From: Rostrohypoxylon terebratum
Lineage: Eukaryota > Ascomycota > Sordariomycetes > Xylariales > Hypoxylaceae
Reading direction: 5' to 3'
Assembly (NCBI GenBank): GCA_022497145.1
Contig: MU385927.1
Span: 62,001-126,000 of the forward strand
Length of the DNA: 64,000 bases
A program made the translations under genes and the position numbers. Below are positions 35,504 through 46,628 of this stretch, one piece after another. The notes under the pieces were generated by a model. It saw only the letters and a program-made list of their open reading frames with translations, was not told the origin of the DNA and did not search any database. Each line of letters starts with the position of its first letter. Position 1 is the first letter of the stretch.

Positions 35504-37369
35504 TTATTCGATCCGTTCTTCCAACAGCGGAGTCGATTCCGAGGGTTGGTTTTGAGTGTTTGCGCCTTCAGTATTTTCATCCTTAGCGTCTTCTACTGTG
35601 GCATTTCCCACATCTATATTCTGATTTTCATTCTCCTTTGGCGGCATGCTGCCATACCTTCCGCCGGCAATCCTCCTCACGAGCCAGCTACCGTCTTCTT
35701 TAGCTGCTGTGAAGAATGTCTGGTTTTCCTCGAAGCTCCTGCCACCTGTCTCGGGCGTAAATAGCCAGGTGGTAACGCCTGCTATCACGTTGGTGATGGC
35801 AAAGACGAGGAATAGCCAGTACTTCAAGTTGTTGAATCCGACCGGGGTTAATAATGTGACGACGAAGTTGGAGAGACCCCAGACGATGACGCCGATGGAA
35901 CTCCCTGTTGCCCGCGCGTAGTTGGGATATATTTCAGTCGGAATGAGCCAAACGGGAGTCAGCCAGCATATTCCAAAAGTCGCAGTTAACGCATAGAGAG
36001 TAACCAGACCCAACATTGACAACCAATTGAAATCGTCGGATTTTTCGGCGACAGACTGAGAACCCAAGGCGGTTAAGATAAAATTGAAAATTGACAAGCC
36101 AATTGATCCAATCAACATCAGCCTCCTCCGACCGAGTTTGTCGATAAGCCTTATAGCTAGAGTCGTCGAGCAAGCGTAAAAAGCGTAGTTCCAAAGAGTT
36201 GTATTCTCTGCAGCCTGCACTGTAAACCCCAACAGCTCAAATATTTGTGGGCCATACGCTGTGACAGCTCCGTAGCCCGTCAATGCTTGGTTGACCTGGC
36301 CCATTGCTGTGATCATGGTAGGATGAAATTGACTGCCAGTGAACCAGATCATGTCGTAATATCCAATTCTGTGATCCGTCTCATTTTGTTGGGCTTCGCG
36401 AAGTTCTTCAAACTTATGTTCCGCCCCATTCTCCCCATGGAGTTTTGTAAGAACACTCATCACTTGATCTGATCTCTCTTGACTCATCAACCAACGTGGC
36501 GATTCTGGCAAGCCCCTAACTATGAGGAAGAGTATGATAGGGAAAAAAAGCATGGCGGCAATAGGAACTCTCCAGGCCAATTGGCTATCTTTTCCTCCTA
36601 CATTTGTAAGCCATACGTTGAGTGCGAACGCGAAAAGCAACCCTAAAATGTTTGCTCGAAACTCCTTTGCCACTGAGACTCGAGTTAGTGATCACCTTAA
36701 CCCTTCTCTTCATAAGGATATAGTTGGAAGATAGAGACGTAGTGAACTTGATTGAGAAATGGTAGATGGTATTGACTTACTTGCCTTGCCACGGGCGTCA
36801 TCCTTAGAGAGCTCAGAGCTGTACACTGGAATTACGGCATCGATGCCCCCAATACCTAGTCCAAGGACCACACGACCGACTATCATGAGAATCATTGAGG
36901 CGCCACCCCATGAGTTGTCGCGGTTGAACGGATATATCCCAGGGAGGATCATGAGGATGTCACCGATGATACTCGTCCAAAGACTCGCCCAAATTGCGGA
37001 CTTGCGTCCCCTCTTGTCCGCCAGGTATGAGAACAAGATGGCACCAAACAGACATCCGATATAGTGGATAGAAACAATAACGCCGACGAGAGGTGAGTCT
37101 TCTGATATAGCCATGGTGCAGAGGTAGGACCGGTTGGTATTGACCAAGGACATCATTCCCTGATCATAACCGAATAACGCGATGGCGATGCTCGAGAAGA
37201 TGACCATAACAGTCTTCGTCGAAGAAAGTTCCGAATACTTCTTTGAGAACCATTGTGAAGGCCACAATAGGGAAAATACCGTCCTAAGAGGAGGAGGAGG
37301 AGGAGGAGGAAGAGAGGGAGGGGGGATTTCAGGCCAAGGTAAATCTTGTTCAGAAGAGGGCGAAGACAT
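35504..37369 (-). CDS. MFS transporter, sugar porter family
   Basis: Exons 37369..36781 and 36672..35504 give 585 residues. The 108-bp intron has a GTAAGT donor and a CACTAACTC branch. Twelve membrane segments are expected. Signature motifs are GYDQGMMS in TM1, DKRGRKSA (loop 2-3), GRVVLGLGIGG, PVYSSELS, RGLPESPRWL at the start of the central loop, DKLGRRRLML, PTEIYPNYAR and PETGGRSFEE. These place it in the sugar porter family of proton symporters or facilitators in the plasma membrane; the sugar or polyol is unknown. The N-terminus has a Pro-run coded by a GGA repeat on the plus strand. The longer frame upstream begins with GTG, so the ATG at 37369 is used. Confidence 0.9.
37288..37311 (+). 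repeat. GGA trinucleotide repeat in coding sequence
   Basis: Eight units encode a Pro-rich run near the N-terminus of the sugar-porter MFS protein on the minus strand. Confidence 0.85.
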
Positions 37370-38197
37370 CTTGGGATGATCGGTTGAAAATATGCCGCGC
37401 ACTGTTTCTATATTATTGAAAATAGACTGTTGTTGAGTCACGGATGGATGCTAGATAAACGAGCGCTTTGGCGAGCCACCTCGGTAGAGAATATCGTGTA
37501 AAAGGTATGAATTGTAACAAGAATAGCCAGCTAAACATAAGACGACCGTAAAGAGAGCGATCTTACCAAAACGAGAGGCATGGATATATCAGAAATATCA
37601 TGACGAAGAGTTGGGAATGATCTTAGATCCTAGATCTAAGAATTTGGAATGCGGAGAGAAAAAAAAGACGAGAGGTCTAAGTTCGAAGTTCGAAGTCAGA
37701 GGAAGGGACTCGGCGATTATGGAGGCAAGTCCCATACAGTCTCCCGCCCATTCATTGACCTACTATGGATACTTAGTAGGAGGTAGGTAGGGCCTAGGTA
37801 CCTACCTAGTACCTATGCCATATGGAGGCAACTACGAATTGGAGATCGTAACTGCTAGAGCATCATCCTGTGTTGCATCAGCTAAGTGCATCAATCGTGA
37901 AGTTGAGCAGCCACGCTCGCCGTAAGCTACAAGGGTGACATCATGGATGTTTGTAGCTACCCTCTAAGCCTTAAGGTCCCTACTAGGTAACAGCCTGGAC
38001 CCCTTTAGTAATAGTAGGGACTATATGGATGATTTGATTGGCCGGTCCGATGTTCCCGATAAGATCGCGGCGTACCTATCAGTGCAGTTAATTTCATATT
38101 GCCCGGAATTTCCCCACAGTTTAAAAAATCCTCCATAAACAACTGCATCAAACAAACATGGACAAGATTATGAGGTTTATTAACATTATAAGTTTAC
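37370..38197. other. Intergenic, no gene seen
   Basis: The stretch holds an AAGTTCG short tandem near 37680-37696 and a TACCTAGGTA-type cluster at 37770-37820. No coding potential is seen. Confidence 0.6.
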
Positions 38198-40510
38198 CTA
38201 TGTAGGCTGAAAATTGGGAGGTCTAGGTGGTCGTACGACTGAAAAGCCTTGCTCCGTCGTCTGTCGCCTAGAAAATCTACGCCATATATTGAATACAGGT
38301 GAAGAAAGAATCCCGCCTCGCGATTCCGGAGGTGCGGGCATCTCAATCAAGCCGGTCGGTGTTTCTGTCAATGTTGGCATTGATGCTCCATAAAAGAGGT
38401 CTGACTCTCGGAAGGAATAGTCCGCCCATCGTGGATGCAACGAAGCCGTCTCATTTGTGCTGTTTAGTGTCTCTGGAGACGTCGCGGTCGATTGAGCAGA
38501 CCCTGAAGAGTCGGTTTCCCGTGATGAGCGTCCACCTGAATCAACCTCCGTAGATGAGTCACGCGAGGGCGCCATTTCTTGGCTTATCTTCCGATGTTGG
38601 TGGTCTATTGAATGGAATGGAGACAGCCGCGTGTGCCTCGGCGGACGATAATAATCGCGACTTGAGAGTGAAGGTGAATCGGAACGAAGCACACTTGTAC
38701 TGTCACCACGACCACGCGTTGGTCCCAGGTGGACTGGGCTTCCCTGACCAGTGTTGGAATCAATGGAAGTATGGGATGAATGTGTACGCTCTGGCAAGTG
38801 ATTTCTAGAAGTTTGTCGTTGGCGGAGTTGACGGAGGCTATAGACCTGTTGAGACGTGTTAGTGGCCATGTGGAAAAGGGTTGGTATTAGAATATGCACG
38901 AAACATACGTCGGGACCAGGTGTCATCCACCAAAAAGCACACAATTCCGCAAGCTTTATCGCAGCGGGAATAAAGAATCCGAGGACGAGCATGCATGCAT
39001 GAAGCACTAGGATGAGATATCCAACGGCGCTTCGAGCGCTATTTGACGCGACGCTAGGAATGAATGCTATCATGCACATTACACTTCCTAGCCGGACGAT
39101 TGTCGACACTGTTTCTATCGAGAGCATTCTATACGCCTGGAATTGTACGATGCATATTAGGAGGATCAGTTCACAGATACCCAAAACCGCCAGCTGTGCT
39201 CGGCCCGAGATCTGAAGCCCACCGATTGCCACACCTCGGATGAAGCATAGGAGGAAAAGGGCGAGAACGAAAGTTTGGTGCCGACTTCCTGACTCCGGGG
39301 ATATCTGACGATATCGCTTACGACTGTTGAAAATCAGAACACCTAGACTACGCGTCGGGACGGACGTAAGAAGCCAGATAAATGCGGCTAGGATAGCAGC
39401 GATGAGAAAAATGGCGAGCGCAATGTGGTATAAGGGTAGCCAGGCCATGTTGTCAAGCTGATAGAACGACAATGCGACGAGCGGCAACATAAAGTAGGAT
39501 AAGACGACGCGAAGTGTCCGACTAAAGGTGCGACGCAGATCGCTATCTGAATTCGAGCTCGAATCTGAACGGACAGGTCGGTTCCAGTGTGAGTACACCC
39601 CCAGACATAAACCCGACAGAAATGTTATGGCTATGATGAGGATAACCATATTCAACCATGTATCCATGGTCATCGGCGCGCCGATAATCTGCGTCATTAT
39701 CTCCAAGCCATAGGTCCCACCAAATGTCCCATTGATCTCGTAGATCCCGTCATTGATCCCGGGGTATGTCTGCCCATGGGTGACTATTCCTTCAGAGAAA
39801 AGCGATAGCCAACCCAGACCGCTTACTGCAGGTTGGTAGAAGCCTGGATAAAATAGACTCAGGCTTCCTGTGAAAAATATGAATTGTAGATACTGAAGAC
39901 AATCAGCAAATCCGGGGAGCGTAGCCCGCGGTGAGATCTGATCGTTCGGCTTAGCATCGCTTCTGCTAACAGTTTGCGCGATGCCTACCAACAGGACGAA
40001 GAAAAGAATGCTCAGAGGCGCATAGCGCATAGTCGCCTGTATGTTGGGGTTAATCACTGGAGTGATGTTGGCCTCTAAGCAGCCTTTCTCGCCATCATTA
40101 GAACCGATCAGATGAATGGTTATGTGGTAGGTGGAAAGAGAATTCGCTGTCGAAAGGTCCGTGTTCTCGGCCGGTGTGAGATATAACATGGAAATATCAC
40201 TCCCCGGCCGAGATTTGAGACATGTTGCGCTGGCGTTAGAGTTATAGGAAGATGATCGACCTAATGAATCGATTTCGACCCTGAAACCCGATATCTCAGT
40301 CGCTCGCCGATCGCATTTATCTTCTTCAATCCTGCCACCAACCCTAAGAGATAGCCATTCGTGTGTATCATTGAGACGGACCAATCCTGCTGACAACGTC
40401 TCTGGTATGAAGCTATCCGCTTCGGATTGATAGCCATTGCAAGGCTTCCATTGCACATAAGCTGCGGACGCGCACGTGGCTAAGAGTTGAAGTAAGCCAA
40501 AGCGCAGCAT
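38198..40510 (-). CDS. TRP-like (Flc/Pkd2-type) multi-pass membrane protein
   Basis: Exons 40510..38909 and 38845..38198 give 749 residues. A signal peptide (MLRFGLLQLLATCASAA) is followed by an N-glycosylated, Cys-containing ectodomain of about 150 residues that may be an ML-like domain. About nine membrane segments follow; the block FADCLQYLQFIFFTGSLSL with FYPGFYQPAVSGLGW resembles the core of fungal TRP-like Flc proteins. The last 200 residues are Ser/Thr/Pro-rich and cytosolic. The 63-bp intron has a GTATGT donor, a CACTAACAC branch and a CAG acceptor. It is a multiple of three without a stop, so retention would insert 21 residues. Family members influence calcium or FAD handling and wall integrity. 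The longer frame upstream starts with TTG, so the ATG at 40510 is used. Confidence 0.68.
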   Translation of the reverse strand: MLRFGLLQLLATCASAAYVQWKPCNGYQSEADSFIPETLSAGLVRLNDTHEWLSLRVGGRIEEDKCDRRATEISGFRVEIDSLGRSSSYNSNASATCLKSRPGSDISMLYLTPAENTDLSTANSLSTYHITIHLIGSNDGEKGCLEANITPVINPNIQATMRYAPLSILFFVLLVGIAQTVSRSDAKPNDQISPRATLPGFADCLQYLQFIFFTGSLSLFYPGFYQPAVSGLGWLSLFSEGIVTHGQTYPGINDGIYEINGTFGGTYGLEIMTQIIGAPMTMDTWLNMVILIIAITFLSGLCLGVYSHWNRPVRSDSSSNSDSDLRRTFSRTLRVVLSYFMLPLVALSFYQLDNMAWLPLYHIALAIFLIAAILAAFIWLLTSVPTRSLGVLIFNSRKRYRQISPESGSRHQTFVLALFLLCFIRGVAIGGLQISGRAQLAVLGICELILLICIVQFQAYRMLSIETVSTIVRLGSVMCMIAFIPSVASNSARSAVGYLILVLHACMLVLGFFIPAAIKLAELCAFWWMTPGPDVCFVHILIPTLFHMATNTSQQVYSLRQLRQRQTSRNHLPERTHSSHTSIDSNTGQGSPVHLGPTRGRGDSTSVLRSDSPSLSSRDYYRPPRHTRLSPFHSIDHQHRKISQEMAPSRDSSTEVDSGGRSSRETDSSGSAQSTATSPETLNSTNETASLHPRWADYSFRESDLFYGASMPTLTETPTGLIEMPAPPESRGGILSSPVFNIWRRFSRRQTTEQGFSVVRPPRPPNFQPT

Positions 40511-41255
40511 CGCGTCTTCGAGCGAACTCCAAAGACTCGCTAGGGTAGAAGTCAAGTTTCGAGAGCGCTCGACTGCCTTACATCAAATCTGTCGCCAATG
40601 ATGATGAAAATCATCGTTTAATTGAGGTGTTTCATGTTCACTTAGCCTAGAATTTTTCAAGAATTCGCCCCTTAAAGATGCCGGCGCTACTGTGTAGAAT
40701 TGATACGAAGGCCTTGTTTTCGCGCGGAGATCCACAGGCACTACGACACTGATTCGGCATTAATCTACAATTTAGTCGTCTTCCCATCCCTGTCCATAAA
40801 CGCTAGGTTTCATTTTACAGGGAGCATGGAATCTCGATCGTGATGCAATGAAAAAGAGGCATACTAGCAGACCCAGAATATCCGTTTTCACAACTCCCGA
40901 ACATCTTCAGTCCCTATTACGCAAAGCAGTTCGGCAGTGCGCACCACGAGGCTCGAGCTCATACGAATATCTCCCTGGGATGGCTCAATAAATCAGATAT
41001 GACGTAAAGTCATCGACCCGATGGCTTGGGAAAAGTTTCATACTTGTAGATCGCCGACAAGCGCTGATATCAAGATGACGTAGGTGGTGATACGCATCGC
41101 GACGCGTTTATTTACTTTATTTCCCATTCAAGTCCAGCTTTGAGTGATATGGACAACAAAAGGGGCATTTTATGGGTTAATTCAATCGACTATTGAAATT
41201 GAGAATTTTGACTCTAGGTAATATTAGCTTTTGACTTGTTTCTCTGGATTCCGTG
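40511..41255. other. Divergent promoter region (TRP-like / DUF7726-like)
   Basis: AT-rich DNA with no gene is seen. Confidence 0.6.
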
Positions 41256-42683
41256 ATGGCTTCCACAGACAGTGCTCACATCAAGGTATGCGCTTTGCCA
41301 CCTACACAATTACTTATATGAATGCTTATTAGGTATCTTAGGAAAAATGCGATGTTCTGAACAGACTCCAGCTATACGCGGAATTGTCGGGTGACCAAAT
41401 GAGGCAGTTCAAGTTACAAGTGATAGACGACGATTGCCTTCTTCGCTACTATCCCCGCAACTTGCCGTGCTTCACAAAGGGGCTTGTTCGACCGGATGGA
41501 ACGCCACATCTGTTTGAGGATGTTCCGTTAGAAAAGATCATAGCGACGGCCGAAACGTATATCGGAGAATTGGTCCCTCATGACAAGCGGGCGAGAGTTT
41601 ACCAACAAGTGATGAATGGTATAGTAGGCGTCAGCGAGACTCCATACTGGGAAACCTTCCCAAAGAGCCACTTCGCGCCGCCAGAGACGCAATTTTCCCT
41701 ATCTAGGGCTGTATGTCTTTATGACGGATAGTTATCTCGTGGAGAAGCTAATATTCGTATAGTCATCTGATGCTATTAAGACTAATTCTCAATTAGTCGA
41801 AGACCTTGTTAAGGCCGCTGATCTAGGACCCAGTCAAGCTGCTACCGTTCGTAATCAGATTTATTGGTGGACTGATCATTCTGAGGAAGATGTACCGAAC
41901 CACTTCGTCCGAGACTACCTTATGGATTATATCAACAATCAGATCTACGAAGACAAGAGAGAACATACTCGTAAATACGTCTTTTCTGATCTCAGCACAT
42001 CGGAAGTTCTAGAATATGCCGCGTTGATGATGAGGATAAGAGATCAATGGGAAGATATCAAGAAGAAAGAATCTAGGGTAAATGGTATCATTGGAGAGAG
42101 ACAAGTGCGGAATATTAGCGAAGCGAAACACGTCTGGGAGCAAGTTGATATCATGGAAGATATCAACGTAAACATTGACTTAACTCCCCGACCTGGCTTC
42201 GCACACCGTACACACAGACTGCCACTCTCAGGTACTGTTATAAAGCCAGACCATAAGGTACTCCCGGTAGAAAGCGAACTCGATCCCGGCACCGAAATCG
42301 ACCAGGACTGCGATCAAATTCGAGCAATGATCAAGATCCTCATCAGTGATGGCGAGTGGTCCTTGGATCAATTCCGTCGAGCCCTCGGTCGTATCACCCG
42401 TCCACAACTGACATCTTTTCTGGAGAAGCGCGGACCTAGGAAGGGTATAAATTCCTTTTCATATCAATTGGGATGGTGTTTTTTCAAATTGCGGGAGAGA
42501 CTTCTCGCACGTCCTCTGGTCAGCAATACCCCGCCTAGATCCCCTCATATAAATGCCCTCCAGGAGAGGGACTCAAACCGGGGCCAGAAACGATCAAATA
42601 CTGAGGAGGAGAACGAGCCAAAGAAGTTCAAAAGAACCTTGAGCCCTATCTATGAGATCCCCAGTTCCGCCACACCAGATTAG
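41256..42683 (+). CDS. DUF7726-like protein, putative DNA-associated
   Basis: Exons 41256..41285, 41342..41710 and 41763..42683 give 439 residues. Introns are 56 and 52 bp. The first exon codes only ten residues. The C-terminal segment at about 316-380 (CDQIRAMIKILIS, LDQFRRALG, LTSFLEKRGPRKGINS, YQLGWCFFKLRE) resembles the helical DUF7726 found in fungal proteins annotated as transcription-regulator-like. A basic tail follows (KRSNTEEENEPKKFKR), which could be a nuclear localisation signal. The N-terminal 300 residues have no recognised domain. Function is unknown. The gene is convergent with the HET gene, with stops 123 bp apart. Confidence 0.7.
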
Positions 42684-42806
42684 TAGTAGGGGTATAATCG
42701 GCTAGATCTCTAGTCGTCGTTATCCTCGTTTTATGTTAGGCGAGAGGATGGTGTGCCACCGCATGTATCTTAGACCTGTACACTAGTATGAGAATGAGTA
42801 TGGGCG

Positions 42807-44745
42807 TCATGTCAAGTTGACGGTATCAAGACCATATCGTCCCTCCGTTAACTCCGATACGAGTTCGCCATTCATCAACGCAGAGACGTACGCCTCTCCG
42901 ACAACAACCATGTTTTTCCCTACCTGGCGCAATATAAGTGGAACGTGACATCCCTTGAGGATAACAACCTGATCATTTGGTTCAATTTCTGGCGGTCCAA
43001 GTCCCATCCGACCCCTCTTGGTAATGAAAAATCGCCGACCTAGCACTGCTCTCGTCACTGCATCGGAGAAATGCTGGACGAGCCTCGACCTGGTCTTATC
43101 TGAGCTTTTGAGGAAATCATCGAATGCCCTACCAAAGGATACCGAGGCTTGATTCCCTAGGTGGTCTTTATCCATCACAATAGTCCTCCAGAAGAGGCAC
43201 ATTGTAGTAATATCAACATTCGCCTGAGCGATGTGCTGCCAGCGCTGTATTGTCGAAGGATCCACGTGAACAAGTGTAATCGCGTCATCAAAGAAGTCAA
43301 TCGTATCCACCAACCATCCTTCAGCTTTTAGACTAGAAGGAAAGTCATCCATGCCAACCACGGCTTGAGTATTACCTGACGCTCGATAGAAGTGTCCTCC
43401 CACTTCCTCGCTGTTTAATGGTCGCAGGGTATTCAAACCCCGCCAATCTGGCAACCAACTTGGAGTATCAGAACCCAAGGTGGTTAAGCGTCCAGAGGAG
43501 ATTATGTCAAGATCATACCGATTAGTTATCATAAATCTGACTAAGTCAAGGAACACCTCCTGTACTGGCTTCGTGTAGTCGGGTATAATATCGTCAGGGG
43601 TTACATCGGAAGCCATCCCGAGAAGTGCGTACAGCTTGTCGCGAGAGTCTGTCGCCTGATAATCCTGGGTACAGTGAACGAGCCGAACGAGAGGCATGGT
43701 CTTATTTCTTCGGAAATGGTCCAAAACCGTGAATTTTTGATAACCACAAGAGCGGATCACGGATGCCATGGGGTGCAAGAGGAATTCGGCCACCTGTATC
43801 GCCTGACTGAGATTGACTAGCATTTTCCAGGGGAAGATAGTATCGCCCAGGAGAACTACGGGCTCTTGTGCAGCTACCACCTCCTGAATTATCCAAATGC
43901 GCTTCCACCACGGCCGTCTGAATAGTTCCTCGAGTCCTAGAAGCGCTTCTTTTGAGTAGTTGAAGAGGTTTTTCTTGCCTCGACTCCAATTGCATTTAAG
44001 GATCATTTCCAAGGTATCGCGAATATTGCCTTCGGCGTCGCCCAACCATATGATTACAGATGAAGCCGTAGAGAAGATGTGTTTCATCATTTGCACTTGA
44101 TGATTCCTCTCTTGGACATTTTCTTGGTCAATGCATATCGCGTCAATCCACAAGCGACGCGGCTCAGTCGGGGACCTCAACTTCATCAGAGCCAGGTAAA
44201 GGTTTCTCGTTATGCCAAGAGTTTTCCCATCGATTATTATCTCGTTAGTCTTCTGTAGATCACCCCACGTATATGACAGCGCGTCATATGATCGCTGGGT
44301 ATATTCAACGCGGTGACAGTCAAAACCCAGTACTGGTTCTTCCACGAAGAACTCTCTTCCATAAATCAGCTCCAATTAATTCTAATGCTAGAGTAACCTA
44401 GCGAAGAGATACTAACCGGCCACCAATTGACCTTCTCCTTTTCGATTGCTTGCTCGCCTCGAACAATTTCCAACGCCATATTTCACCACCGAAATCTGAT
44501 GAATCCACGGATTGTTGGGAGTGCGCTTCGAAGATATCAAGAAGTCTTCTTGTGTTACGAATGCCTCTTGTATTCTGTTGTCGAGTATCCACTGAGAAAG
44601 AAGACGTTGGCGATATGAATGGAGGGAGCTGAATTTGTTTGATGGATCCCTCGAGTCGGTCGTCTCCCGTACCTGGGTGCAAGGTAAAAGTTCTGATTTC
44701 ATCGGGATGCGTGACTTGCGAATAGATGAAATCGGACATAGCCAT
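42807..44745 (-). CDS. HET-domain protein (heterokaryon incompatibility family)
   Basis: Exons 44745..44417 and 44355..42807 give 625 residues. Three HET blocks are clear: YDALSYTWGD (about 133-142), RRLWIDAICIDQEN (176-189) and FRRPWWKRIWIIQEVV (252-267). The C-terminal half is typical of the large HET/ankyrin-less class (DIIPDYTKPVQEVFLDLVRF). HET domains mediate programmed cell death after non-self recognition, but most family members have no known role. The 61-bp intron (GTTAGT donor, GCTGAT branch, AAG acceptor) is the only join that keeps frame; AG sites closer to the donor run into stops. Exon 1 has an unusually long insertion between the HPGTGDDRLEG motif and the HET core. ATGs at 44769, 44745 and 44739 are all possible. 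Confidence 0.83.
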
Positions 44746-45522
44746 GTCTATAGAACATGGATATGTCATCGATGTTCCCTTGATTATCACTGAGCGACAT
44801 CCTCTCAAGGTTAATACCCTCCCTTTGCTCTCGCGCGACGCTAAGCTAAGTTGTGGGGTTCCCAATAGCCATGACGATCCTAGACCAGCGCCCACATTTT
44901 ACCTGGACAGAACTGGAAATTATTCAGATAAAATATAACTTCAATATATGGAAAGCTACTGCAGGAAGTAAAAGATCAGAATTGATGATAACGATCCATC
45001 TCCACAAGGATCGGGAAGGTCAATGAGGTTGTATGATATTTTGTAGGAATTAGCTGTTTTCAATTGTTAAGAGCCAGACTGCCAGAGCTGACGATCACGA
45101 TCGCCTACTTGATTATGTAACTACGTCATTATATAAGCGTATACATGAGTCTATGTAAGATTTTATGTAATAGAGTGCTTATGTAAGCGTTTATGTAATT
45201 GCTTATGTCATTTAGATAAGTGAAGCTGATGGTCATCACGTGACAGCTTACCCCTATTTCCACCTAGCAGGCCTAGTAGGTATACAACAGAATGCAATAC
45301 ATTTCATCTAGTCATACAGCCTTAACTCTCTTCCAATTTATCCATATGAAAGGACTTGGAAGTCAATATGATTATACGCACTAGTTGATTTTAGCACATT
45401 ATGTACCTGATATTGGCTTATCACGGTGGGTTTTGGTAGCTTTGTGGAGCTCGATGCCTGATAGAGTGGACCGTGTCATTCGCGATCTTACTTCGCGTCA
45501 TCGCGTGGAGAACCGATAGTTG
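44746..45522. other. Divergent promoter between HET gene and orphan gene
   Basis: No gene is seen. A cluster of TTATGTAA-type sites lies at 45113-45210 and a CACGTG at 45237-45242. Confidence 0.55.
45113..45210. promoter_or_regulatory. Array of six TTATGTAA-like sites
   Basis: Copies lie at 45113, 45152 (TATGTAAG), 45163, 45179, 45191 and 45203 (TTATGTCA). Spacing is 10-40 bases. The eight-base motif is close to bZIP palindromes (TTAYRTAA). Binding is inferred only. Confidence 0.45.
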
Positions 45523-46628
45523 ATGGGAAAGGCAGCCTCAATTGAAAACCACACCGCTACACCAGCAAAAGTGGAACGTTGCCCAGTCGACAACCGAGCT
45601 TCTTACATCACCTTATTACTGCTGTACCGCGATAACTTCCTCCATTCTAAATGCCATCTTTCAATGGGAAACGAACGACTCCAAGCGATGCTCCGACTTA
45701 GTCGGGAAACATTGAAAGCTATCTATAAGAAAAAGATCGAATACCTTAGCGAAGATGAAGGTTATTTCAACAGACTTCTCGACTTTGAAATATGTCCTCT
45801 TGATTTTCGAAGTGGCCAGCTATTAGATGGTTCTGAGCAATTCATCCGGCCTCTTTCCTTAAACGAAGTGAATGAACTTCTTAGTAAGACAAGGCCCTGG
45901 GAGGGCGAGAGCCCGATCGATCCAATCACACAGATATACCCATTGCTAGACAACCTATGGATGGCGCGATTTATACAGATTACAATGGAAAGATATTTAA
46001 CCAATAATAAAGACGAAAGGTTACTGGGAGCCATTAATTCGACAGGATGGGAAGGCAGAAGGTATGATCATACTAGATCAAGATCCTCCGACGCGACATA
46101 CATATATGATGTTGCTCTAGTCTCTAAGCTAACCTCGACGTATAGTGGTATGAGAACAAAATACCGATACCGAATCGAAGATACCTACGAGTTCTGGAAG
46201 ATCGAACAGTTTCTCATCAGAAAGCACACATCGGTTCCCCATATTAACGGGTTAGTGGTAGATAACTCACCAATGAGAGAAATGGACCCCTTAGCAAGTG
46301 AGATACAGTCGATTTTGGTACTTACACATGAGAGTCTTCTTAATGAGGAATACCGCCATCATGAAATCATTCCAGTACGTTTCCGCGATTCTCCTCTTTC
46401 ACACGACTATGCATCCCAGTTAAGTAGCTAACGAGTAAGGTCACTCTCATCACCGGCTCTGGAACACAGATTCGTATCACCCATGGGCATGTGGATTTAG
46501 AGGAAAGCCGGATGTCTCTATGGATGACGCCAATAATTGATCTTGTTGCAGACGAAAAGGAGAAGAAGGATGATTTACTCCGTGTTCTGGGTTGGATCGT
46601 GGGAGAACCGGTCGGTAATACTATCTAG
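45523..46628 (+). CDS. Hypothetical protein, orphan neighbour of HET gene
   Basis: Exons 45523..46374 and 46440..46628 give 346 residues. The 65-bp intron has a GTACGT donor, a GCTAACG branch and an AAG acceptor, and joins EIIP to VTLITGSGTQIRITHGHVD. I recognise no domain. The protein is mixed charged and hydrophobic, without signal peptide or membrane segment, and ends in LLRVLGWIVGEPVGNTI. The first-exon frame is open without interruption and in-phase splicing extends it by 63 codons, which argues for a real gene. It is divergent from the HET gene across a motif-rich promoter. An ATG further inside (about 45664, MGNERLQ) is an alternative start. Confidence 0.65.

Noticed and set aside
37370..37441. 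N-terminal extension of the sugar-porter MFS
   Set aside because: It would have to start with GTG; the ATG at 37369 gives a normal N-terminus.
40511..40555. N-terminal extension of the TRP-like protein
   Set aside because: It begins with TTG, and the extension would bury the clear signal peptide that begins at 40510.
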